A stretch of 64,000 nt of DNA, taken from Lytechinus pictus (Eukaryota; Echinodermata; Echinoidea; Temnopleuroida; Toxopneustidae). The notes under the pieces are model-generated. The model was not told the DNA's origin and did no database searches. It saw nothing but the letters and a program-made list of their open reading frames with translations. Every line of letters starts with the position of its first letter. Position 1 is the stretch's first letter. The DNA lies in NCBI RefSeq assembly GCF_037042905.1, contig NC_087261.1:21377617-21441616 (forward strand), in the 5' to 3' direction. Below, one piece after another: positions 21,091 to 31,104 of this stretch. A program made the position numbers and the translations under genes.

Positions 21091-23015
21091 GTTAAGAGTA
21101 GGCTTTTCTTTATCAGCTACATAAAAAAAAATGTTGGCACATCAAGGCCTGACCCTCTCATGGGGGTGGGGGTGTCGAAGTCACCCCCCCATGCCCTTTG
21201 CTATATCATGTTGTTATATATTGCCTATTTGTTAGAAAAATAACATATTTTTGGAGCACCCATGGAGGCAAAAACAGGCATTTCTGCTATACAGTACAGT
21301 CACTTTGATTGCTTTGAAACCACTTGGAGAGGAAAGAATAGGCTTGTTCTATCAGCTATACATCTAAAGAAGTAGCACATCGAAGCCTACCCCTCTCGGG
21401 GGGGGGGGGGAAACTTTTGCTTAATATTGCCAATTTATTTGAAAATTTACAATTTTGGACCCAACATTCAGGCCAAAAAGCGTTTGTGCTTTGTTGTACA
21501 CCCCATTTTATTGATTTGAAACCACTTAGAGAGGAAAGAGTAGAATAGAGTAGAGTTTATCAGCTACATATATATAAGCGCTGGCACGTCGAACCCTAGC
21601 CCTCTCAGGGGCTGTCTAAGTCAACCCCCTCCCCCCCCCCGCCCTCTATATCATGTATATTGCTTATTTTATTGGATATTTCACCATTTTGGATCACCCA
21701 TTGAGGCAAAAGCGCGTTTCTACCATATAGTACAGCCAATTTTATTTTCTTGCAATGACTTGGAGAAGAAAGAGTATAGACTTTGCTCTATCAGCTATAA
21801 AGAAGTGTTGGCAAATCGAAGCCTCTCCCCTTCAGAATGTTCAGCGGGCTGTAGAATTTACCTTACCAATTTTCGGTATTTGACTATCTATTGGACATTC
21901 ACAATTTTGGATCACCTATTAAAGCAAAAGGGCGTTTCTACTATATAGTACAGCAAAGTCTATTTACTTGCAATGACTTGGAGAGGAAAGAGTAGGCTTT
22001 GCTCTATTAGCTCCATATAAAGAAGTGTTGGCAAATCGAAGCCTCTCCCCTTCAGAATGTTCAGCGGGCTGTAGAATTTACCTTACCAATTTTCGGTATT
22101 TGACTATCTATTGGACATTCACAATTTTGGATCACCTATTAAAGCAAAAGGGCGTTTCTACTATAGAGTACAGCAAATTCTATTTACTTGCAATGACTTG
22201 GAGAGGAAAGAGTAGGCTTTGCTCTATTAGCTCCATATAAAGAAGTGTTGGCAAATCGAAGCCTATCTCCTTCAGGCTATAAAAGTTACCTCACTAATTT
22301 TCGGTATTTGGCTACTTGTTGAAAATTCACTATTGTGGAGCGCCCATTGAAGCAAAAAGGCGTCTCTGATATATAGTTCTGCCACTTTTATTGCCTTGAA
22401 ACCGCTTAGAGAGGAAGGAATAGGCTTTGCTCCATCAGTTATAGAGATGTGTTGGCAAATAAAAGCCTACCCCCTTCTGGGGGCTGTCAAAATCACCCCC
22501 TCTCCCCTTTGCATTATTGCCTATTTATTGGAAAATTCAAAATTTTTTAGCCCCCATTGAGGTAAAAAAAGAATCTCTGATACATGTATATAGTTCTGCC
22601 ACTTTTACTGCCTTGAAAGAGTAGGCGGACAGAATATGCTTTGCTCTATCAGCTACCTATAAAGAAGTGTTGGCACATTGAAGCTTACCCATCTGGGCGG
22701 CTGTCAAACCATTCCACCCCTTTTGCATTATTGCCTAATTATTTGAAAATTCACAATTTTGAGCCCCCATTGAGACAGTATGCACTTCTGCTGTATAAAA
22801 AAACCCGATTTCATTTTCTTGAAACCATTTGGAGAGCAAAGAGTAGGTTCTCCTCTTTCAGCTATATATGTTGAATTGCTGCCATATCGACGCCTGACCC
22901 ACTTCAGGGACTATAGCTGTAACCCCACCTTTTTTACGATTTTTGCCAATTCATTGAAAAACTCGCAATTTTCGAGCCCCCATTGAGGCAAAAAGGTGTT
23001 TCTGGTATATAGTAG
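21091..23015 (+). repeat. Satellite-like repeat, plus orientation
   Basis: The reverse-complement orientation of the monomers at 19062-20446. Three adjacent monomers have a regular 220 bp offset (GAAGTGTTGGC at 21802, 22022, 22242), and the first two are almost identical, indicating recent tandem duplication. Confidence 0.8.
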
Positions 23016-24303
23016 AGCCACTTCTTTATATAGCTGATAGAGGAAAGCCTACTCTTTCAAGGTGGTAATAGTGGCAGAACTATATATTAGAACCGCCTTT
23101 TTGTCTCAATGGGGGCACCAAAATGGTGAATTTTCAATAAATAAGCAATAATGAAAAGGGGGTGGGGTGATTTCAACAGTCCTCTGATGGGGATATGCTT
23201 TATATGTAGCTGTTAAAGCAAAGCCTTTATTCTTTTCCCTCCAAGTGGTTTCAAGGGAGAAAAAATGCAGAACTATATATCAGAAATACCCTTTTGCCTC
23301 AATGGGGGCTCCAAAATGGTGAATTTCAAGAGGGGGGGGGGGGTAATTTCGACAGTCCCCTGAAGGGAGTAGGCTTTTATTTTTGTATGTAGCTGATAGA
23401 GCAAAGCCTATTGCCATGATTGTTTCCTCTCCAAGTGGTTTCAAGGTAGTAAAAAAGGCAGAGTTGTAATCAGAAAATGACTTTTTGCCTCAATGGGGGT
23501 TTCAAAACGGTGATTTTTTTTCAATAAATAGGCAATAATTCAAAAGGGATGGGGTGATTTCAACAGCCTCCCGGAGGGGGTAGGCTTTAAGTTTATTTGC
23601 CAGCACTTCTTTATCTTCTTTATATGTGGCTGATAACGCAAAACCTATTCTTTCCTCCCTAAGTGGTTTCAAGGCAGTAAAAGTGGAAGAACTATATATC
23701 AGAACCGCCTTTTTGCCTCAATGGGGGCACCAAAATGGTGAATTTTCAATAAATAAGCAATAATGAAAAGGGGGTGGGGTGATTTCAACAGTCCTCTGAT
23801 GGGGATATGCTTTATATGTAGCTGTTAAAGCAAAGCCTTTATTCTTTTCCCTCCAAGTGGTTTCAAGGGAGAAAAAATGCAGAACTATATATCAGAAATA
23901 CCCTTTTGCCTCAATGGGGGCTCCAAAATGGTGAATTTCAAGAGGGGGGGGGGGTAATTTCGACAGTCCCCTGAAGGGAGTAGGCTTTTATTTTTGTATG
24001 TAGCTGATAGAGCAAAGCCTATTGCCATGATTGTTTCCTCTCCAAGTGGTTTCAAGGTAGTAAAAAAGGCAGAGTTGTAATCAGAAATGACTTTTTGCCT
24101 CAATGGGGGTTCCAAAACGGTGATTTTTTTTTCTTCAATAAATATGCAATAATGCGAAAGGGATGGGGTGATTTCAACTGCATCCCGGAGGGGGTAGGCT
24201 TTTATTTGCCAGCACTTCTTAATATATAGCTGATATAGCTGATAGAGCAAAGTCTATTCTTTCCTATCCAAGTCATTGCAATAAATTAAAATTGGCTGTA
24301 CTA
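23016..24303 (-). repeat. Satellite-like repeat, minus orientation, with 612 bp higher-order duplication
   Basis: Orientation switches back at about 23016. The block 23109-23560 recurs at 23721-24180 with only a few small differences, an offset of 612 bp or about three monomers. The last monomer is cut by a transposon at 24304. Confidence 0.8.
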
Positions 24304-24329
24304 TACAGTGCGTATAAACAAACAAGTGG

Positions 24330-25123
24330 AATGCCTCTGGCCGTCTCACCTGCATCACGCGATTCAATATAGCAGCAGTGCTGATTTTGAAAACTACTAT
24401 AACTCGCACAAGATGTTCAGTGATACTTGGTTACTCGTATTTCCACGTTTTATGAACTAGACCAATACACTTATAGAGATATGATGGCAATTCAACAAAT
24501 ACCCCCGACGTGGCCAAAGTTCTTTGACCTTACATGACCTTTGACCTTGATCATGTGACCTGAAACTTGCACAGGATGTTCAGTAATACTTGATTACTAT
24601 TATGTCCAAGTTTCATGAATCAGATCCATAAACTTTCAAAGTTATGATGGTAATTCAACAGATACCCCCAATTCGGCCAAAGTTCATTGACCCTAAATGA
24701 CCTTTGACCTTGGTCATGTGACGTGAAACTCATGCAGGATGTTTAGTGATACTTGATTAACCTTATGTATAAGTTTCATGAACTAGGTCCATATATTTTC
24801 TAAGTTATGATGACATTTCAAAAACTTAACCTTAGGTTAAGATTTTGATGTTGATTCCCCCAACATGGTCTAAGTTCATTGACCCTAAATGACCTTTGAC
24901 CTTGATCATGTGACATGAAACTCGAGCAGGATGTTCAGTAATACTTGATTAACTTTATGGCCAAGTTTCATGAACTAGGTCCATATACTTTCTAAGTTAT
25001 GCTGTCATTTCAAAAACTTAACCTCAGGTTAAGATTTGGTGTTGACGCCGCCGCCGCCGCCGCCGCCGCCGTCGCCGTCGGAAAAGCGGCGCCTATAGTC
25101 TCACTCTGCTATGCAGGTGAGAC
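24330..25123. mobile_element. DR1-bearing tandem repeat element with GCC tract
   Basis: GTCTCACCTGCAT (24343-24355) and ATGCAGGTGAGAC (25111-25123) are perfect inverted ends. The interior is three to four repeats of about 165-190 bp with CATGAACTAGGTCCATA, GTTCATTGACCCTAAATGACC and AACTTAACCTCAGGTTAAG. TGACCTTTGACCT occurs at 24535, 24698 and 24890. A (GCC)n/(GTC) tract lies at 25046-25080. The exact left boundary is uncertain. Confidence 0.65.
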
Positions 25124-25739
25124 AAAAACGGGACAGATTTGAAAAGTCTATACAAATTTTGTTTCAAATAATGATGTCTATATTTTGGTGTTAATAGATA
25201 CTCTAAGGTCTTATCTTTGAAATGCAATTAAAAAAGATTAATTTTGTTCATGCTTGAGCGAACACGGGACGTTTTTGTTGGGGGTTCAAAAAGAGGCTTG
25301 CGCCAGAATTGCAGAATATGAGTAATATGATGATCAGACTTCTTGCTAATCGGGAGACTTCATCTTGACCTTTTCATTATCTGTGCCACAATTTTCGAAT
25401 TATGCTGTCAAATTTCATTTACAAATTTATTTATTTAATTGATATTTAGTTTTTTCATTTAAACTTCTCTTACCTTTTAATTTTCCTTCATAAGTAACTG
25501 AGAAAAGAAGATTTTTTGTCAACCCAAGCAAGAAGATTTGAATTATTAATTGGGAAAACTTGTGATTATTCAAATCCTTTTATTATGTGAAACAAATTAT
25601 GTTATGTACCTTTAAAAGACATGAATCTTTTTTTCAAGGGGTCATTAATTCCTTGACCAAGTTTATTTGCTTGACAGTAAACACAGGAAGGGATTCATGT
25701 CTTTCAATGACAATTATGTATTGAGTCAATTTTGAAGGA

Positions 25740-25990
25740 GCTAGATATGGCAGATCGGGTAAAATGTATTAAAAAGTTGTGAGCGAGCGAAGTGAGCACG
25801 CAAATATTCCCACTTTTTTATTACAATATCAAATTTTGTGATAGATTTTGACAAAATATTCAGAAAATAACACATTTTACTTTCTATCTTTCCTTTTATT
25901 TCCTGTCCACTCTTTTTCTTGGTCATGATTTTTTTTTTAATTGAGGGGGGGGGGGGGGGCATCCCGAGCGCCCGCCCATTTGTGTGGCAC
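25740..25990. mobile_element. G-run-bordered GCGAGCGAAG repeat fragment
   Basis: Contains TGAGCGAGCGAAGTGAGCACG and a 16-base G run at 25945-25960, followed by CATCCCGAGCGCCCGCCCA. It is a relative of the piece at 6990-7225 and lies inside the mariner-like element. Confidence 0.4.
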
Positions 25991-26354
25991 TGTTCAAAAG
26001 GCACCATAACCTTTGTAGCACTCAATGAAATGATTTGAATTAAAAAAAATCCATGCTCTCCCATAATTCAATTGAAACAAAATTGTTTTAGCTTAAAGAA
26101 GGAATATTCAAAGCTAACAGAGAGCATATTAAAAGAAACAACATAATAATTCAAGCAAATAAATAGATCTGAAAATGAATTTTGACCACATGATTTGAAA
26201 ATTAGTCCGATCATCATATCCATAATTTTATGCCATTTTGGCATTCCGTGTTCGCTCAAGCATGAACGAAACTAATTTTTTTTAATAGCATTTGAACTTT
26301 GAAATTTTATTGACTTTTCAAATCTGTCCCGTTATTTTTTCTATACGCACTGTA

Positions 26355-26990
26355 TAGTAGAAATGCCCTTTTGCCTCAATTGGTGATTTAAAATGGTGTA
26401 ATTTTCAATAGATAGGTGAAATATCCAATAAAATAAGCAATTTACATGATATAGAGGAGGGGGGGGGGTGACTTTGACAGCACCTGAGAGGGCTAGGGTT
26501 CGATGTGCGTGCGCTTATTTTATGTAGCTGGTAGAACAAACTCTACTCTTTCAAATCAATAAAATGGGGTGTACTATAATGCACAAACGCTTTTTTGCCT
26601 CAATGTTGGGTCCAAAATGGTGAATTTCCAAATGAATTAGCAATAAGCAAAAGGGGGAGGGGTGACCTCCATACCCCCCCTCCCCCACCGAGAGAGGTAG
26701 GCTTCGATGTACTACTTATTTTGATGTAGCTGGTAGAACAAAGCCTACTCTTTTCCTCTCCAAGTGGTTTTAAAGTTATTATAGTGGCTGTGCTGTATAA
26801 CAAAATTGCCTTTTGCCTCAATGGGTGCTTCAGAAAATAGTGATTTTCCAATAAATACAACAACATGATATAGCCACGGGGGGGGGGGGGACTTCGACAC
26901 CCCCACCCCATGAGAATGTTAGGCTTCGATGTGCCAACATTTTCTTCTATGTAGCTGATAGAGAAAAGCCTACTCTTAACTCTGCAAGTG
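26355..26990 (-). repeat. Satellite-like repeat, minus orientation, continued
   Basis: Continuation of the monomers interrupted at 24304, with typical TTTTGCCTCAATG and TAGGCTTCGATGT blocks and several G runs. Confidence 0.75.
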
Positions 26991-27615
26991 ATTAACTAGC
27001 GGAGATAATTGCACTTAAGTTTTAACTATACATTATACATACATGTATTATACATGTTATACGTATTAGTTTATGGAAATGCATACAAAGCAACATTTCT
27101 GATATTGAAGAATTCAAGTTTGATACCTTATAAATTTGCTTAGAATAATGATACGGAGTTGAAATGTCATCCATGTGATAAAAATATATTAATGCAGTTT
27201 TCAGGAACATTTCAAGGTAATTAATTCATTTTTCTTAGAATTATGTAAAATCATGTATTTGCAAAATTTCCAATTTTTGGGAAAAAATACAAAAAATGCA
27301 GTTTTCTGCTTAAAATCTCGGCTAAATGACCTACTTATCCCCTAAAAATAGTATCAAATTGTAGGAAATTTAATTGGCTTTCATATGACACTGACTTCAT
27401 GGCAATTGGATGCTTATGTCAAAATCTATGTACGAATATTCAAATTTTATGAAAATTTGGCAGCCATTTTGAAAAAAGCGCCCTCACGGATTAATTTTCA
27501 GGATACAGCCTGTTTATCTCATATATTCATATTCAGCGTAAAAAACTGGTTAAGAGGCACTATATGAAAATTTCTCCTTCTCCAAGTGGCACCTTGCTCA
27601 ATTATAACCCGGACT
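26991..27615 (+). repeat. 630 bp repeat, copy 2
   Basis: Reverse complement of copy 1 at 20447-21090, ending GCTCAATTATAACCCGGACT. It preserves the uninterrupted form of the site that is broken by an insertion in copy 3. Confidence 0.75.
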
Positions 27616-27810
27616 AATAGCAGAAATGCCATTTGCCTCAATGGGTGCTCTAAAGCGATTTTTTTTCAATAAATAGGCAATATACAACATGATATAGTCG
27701 AGGGGGGGGGGGTACTTCGACCCCCCCCCCTCACCGAGAGAGGTATGCCTCCATGTGCCAGAATAGTTTGTATGTAGCTGATAGAGAAAATACTACTCTT
27801 AACTCTCCAA
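27616..27810 (-). repeat. Single satellite-like monomer between 630 bp copies
   Basis: One monomer with GCCTCAATGGGTGCTC, a G run, a C run and TATGTAGCTGATAGAG. Confidence 0.7.
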
Positions 27811-28690
27811 GTGGTTAAAAGGGGTATATAATTGCACTGGATTTTTAACTCTACATAATACATAGTATACATACATGTATTATTCAACGGAAATGCATAA
27901 AAAAACGATATTCTGAAATATGAGTATTCAAGTTTGATACCTTATAAATTTGCTAAAAAGAATGATACAGAGTTGTAAGTATATCCTCATAATAATAGTA
28001 TATCAATAACATTTTCCCGACCATTTTAAGGTAATTGCTTCATATTTCTTAGAATTATGTAAAATTATGTATTTCCAAAATTGTCAATTTTTGAGAAAAT
28101 ACCTAACACGCAGTTTTCTACTTAAAATCCTACCAAAATGATCGACTTATCCCCTATAGATTGTAGGAATTGTAGGAAATTTATTATTTTTTTATATAGC
28201 ACTAATTTTGTGGCGATTGAATGTTCATGTCAAAATCTATTTACGAACATTCAAATTTTCTAAAAATTGGGCAGCCATTTTGAAAAAGCGCCCTCACAGA
28301 TTAATTTTCAGGATGCAGCCTGTTTACCTAATTTATTTATATTTAGCGTAAAAAAAACTGGTGTAGAAGCACTATATACAAATTTCTCCTTCTCCGAGTG
28401 GCACCTTGCTCAATTATTTTTTTTTGTAATTCATGTTTTATTGATCCTTTTCATAAAAATATACATAACAAAACATTCATGATATAATGGATCACATATA
28501 AAAGTTCAGATGACGTTGGCATATAAAATAACATGTCTTACTACAAAATAGTATTAAATAAGAAAATATATATGTTTGTTTACAACACAAAAAAATATAT
28601 AAATCAGGCACTTGGCCTATAAAAAAAAAATAAACATAACAAAAAAAAAAAAAAAAAAAACCTTGCTCAATTATAATCCACACTAGTAAA
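27811..28690 (+). repeat. 630 bp repeat, copy 3, interrupted
   Basis: Same orientation as copy 2 but more diverged. It contains a retroposed insertion at 28418-28659, after which the last bases (CTCAATTATAATCCACACT) resume. Confidence 0.7.
28418..28659 (-). mobile_element. Poly-A retroposed insertion with perfect 15 bp TSD
   Basis: ACCTTGCTCAATTAT stands on both sides (28403-28417 and 28660-28674). Read on the minus strand the insert ends with CAATAAAACATGAATTAC and a poly-A tail, the layout of a retrotransposed polyadenylated RNA. Its upstream end is also a homopolymer tract. The 242 bp show no protein frame and could be a 3'-UTR piece of an mRNA or LINE. Confidence 0.8.
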
Positions 28691-29387
28691 ATCATCTTTC
28701 AAACGGAAAATTCGCAACATAATTTGAATGAAACTTGAGTGGAATTCACCTCCGGAGTAGAATTTGAATTCCTGATTGTGATTAGCGTTCGTGATTTTCG
28801 TGCTAAAAATTCGTCGTTTGCCTTATTATTATTTTTTTTTTTACCAGAATCATCATTCAAATTACGATTTTTTTTTTACCGCGTGAAAGGGCGGTAAGTT
28901 GCACAGTTTGGTAATTTACCAAAATGTGCAATTACCCAAATGTGTTACAAAAATGTGTCGTAACAGCTCCCAATGGGGTTAGGCTTTGGATGCAAGAACC
29001 TCGTTACATGTAACACGCAGAGCAATGTCTTCCTTTTACTTTTCCAAGAGCAAGAGAGATTTCATAAAATGATATTAAAACTTGCTTTGCTAAATGTGGC
29101 ATCGCAGCCTTTATGAAACTCCAAAAGTTTCAGACTGTCTTTAGCATGCACGTTTGTAAGCTATCATCCACGTCTTTATGTTAGAACAGAATCAATTTAG
29201 TCGATACAAGCAAATAAATAATATTGTACAGGTATACCAATTGCAATTAGAATATTATGAAAAGTTGCAATGCTTAAAGAAGTTGTACTATAGTTTTACA
29301 CCCAATAGACTGTTACATCTTCATTTACTTTTGTCTTCATATATACTAATGAAACTGTGCCACAAATGTTAATTCATTTATTTATTC
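28691..29387. other. No gene recognised
   Basis: AT-rich stretch with short T runs. Only chance frames are seen. Confidence 0.4.
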
Positions 29388-29593
29388 TTGTTGGGGGGGG
29401 GGGGCAAAGCCGGCCCGTGCCCCCCGTAAGAGGCACAATTAAAATTTGTAATGTGAAAATGCATTTAACCGAAATGTGCCCCCTCCCCCTTTGATTTTGA
29501 AAGTGAAGACCTTTTTTTTTTTTTTTTTTTGCTTGTCAAATTTTTCCTCGTAAAATGTGCCCCCTTTTGGAAAATCCTGGATCCGCTCCTGAT
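29388..29593. mobile_element. Fragment of a CAGGGGCGGATCC-type hAT-like element
   Basis: A G run at 29393-29404 leads into GCAAAGCCGGCCCGTGCCCCC. The right end ATCCTGGATCCGCTCCTGA (to about 29593) is the same terminal repeat as at 3860. The left end is missing and an 18-base T run interrupts it. Confidence 0.55.
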
Positions 29594-29794
29594 CTTATCG
29601 CAACCTTGAGCATGTTCAGAAGGGCAACATCAATACTTGACAGTAAATTTCAAGTTTGATTATGAGAAATGCAAACTGATGGAGAGACACCGGGTCATGA
29701 CCTTTTTGCATAATTCCTACAATTGCATTTCGTTTTCATTAATATTTTTGTACAAGTTAATTCATTATAAATGTAATCATGTGAATAAAAATCA

Positions 29795-30232
29795 AGGGAA
29801 AGAGAAAGGAAAGAGGGGGAAAAGAAAAGAAAAAAAGAGAGAGGAAGAGGGGGAAGGAAGAGAAGAAAGGGAGAGAAAATAAGAGGGAGAAAGAAGAGAA
29901 AAAATGAGAGAGGGAAAGGGGAAAGATAAGAAGAGAAGAAAGAGAGAGAGAGGAAGAGAAGAAAGAGAGATAAAATAAGAGGAAGAAAGAAGAGAAAAAA
30001 TGAGAGAGGGAAAGGGGGCAGGAAGAGAAGAAAAAAATGAGAAAGAAGGAGGGAGGAAAGTAGAAAAGAAGAAAAAGAGAGGGGAAGGGGGAGGAAGAGA
30101 AGAAAACAGATAAATGAATAGAAAGAAAAGGAGGAAGGGGCAGGAGGGAAAAAGAAAATAGGAAAAAAGAAAGATAAAGCTAAAAGAGGAGAAAGTGATA
30201 ATGAGAGGAGATTAGAAAGAAAGAGAGAAATA
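29795..30232. repeat. Polypurine tract, about 440 bp
   Basis: Almost uninterrupted A/G on the plus strand, with local repeats such as GAAGAGAAGAAAGAGAGA and AAATGAGAGAGGGAAAGGGG at 29900 and 30000. Confidence 0.9.
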
Positions 30233-31100
30233 ACTAAATTTATAACAAGTTTTAGGGCTTAGGGATCTGCTCGCTCTGTTCATCACTGCATATTAATTTC
30301 ATTACACACAATAGCCATGATTATATATCTATAATTTGATTTTTTAGGGGTTGGGGTAAATACTTGAAATGATCAAAGATATTTGAGCAAGAGAGCAAAA
30401 CATTTAGAAGGTAATTTTTATTTAGAATTCATTATGAAATTGAAATGAACAATCTGGTGCAAATCTTATATGCATTTTTAGAAAATAAACAAAATTTTCT
30501 AGGGGGGGGGGGGGGGCAACCAGACAGTCAAGTAACCCCCCCCCCCCTCCATACGGTCAGTTGAATTAGCTCTCATAAAGGCTTTCTAATGATAGTCAAT
30601 TCCAAACAAAATCAAATTTTAGTACCTGCCCGTCCCCTAAATCTATCTATCCATCCCACTCATCTCTCTCTCTTCCACACACACACACACACACACACAC
30701 CACATAACCATGCGAGCAAACAATTACTCTCATATTATTCTTATTTCTTTCCCACCTTTCAATCAAACTCATTTATCTCATTATAAAGAACATTTACTTT
30801 TGCTGCGCCTGATCTCAAAATGTCACAGAAAGCCATGTTGCAATGGCCTTCATGGGCTATCCTGCCATGCATGGTATTTTGATACTTTTATGTTCTTTTC
30901 TTAATAACCGTTGTATTATACCTGGCAAATAAGATCCATCAATCAGTAGCGCCATCAAATTTCAGTCATATAGAAGTACCATCATTACCATCACCTAATT
31001 GTGCCATTTCATCACAACACAGTTTGGTAGCAATAACATCACGATCACACATCTTTCACCAAATATGAACTGATGGAATAAATAAATCATCAATATCAAG
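30233..31100. other. Mixed sequence with G/C runs and a CA microsatellite
   Basis: A G run at 30501-30516, a C run near 30536-30547 and (CA)n at 30675-30702. No gene is recognised. Confidence 0.5.
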
Positions 31101-31104
31101 ATCA

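Larger units (their letters stand above)
24306..26352. mobile_element. Tc1/mariner-like non-autonomous element with long TIRs, interrupted
   Basis: Ends CAGTGCGTATA and TATACGCACTG are bordered by TA on both sides (24304-24305, 26353-26354), and the satellite monomer reads through cleanly once the element is removed (GTACTATA, then GTAGAAATGCC). The TIRs extend about 190 bp, including ACGGGACAGATTTGAAAAGTC and TTCATGCTTGAGCGAACACG, which recur inverted at 26245-26335. The left TIR is split by the repeat at 24330-25123. No transposase frame survives. Confidence 0.8.

Noticed and set aside
20495-27567. Conserved 60-codon frame shared by two places (20495-20677 minus, 27385-27567 plus)
   Set aside because: It is part of the 630 bp repeat, the third copy has changes and no full frame, and no domain or start signal is apparent.
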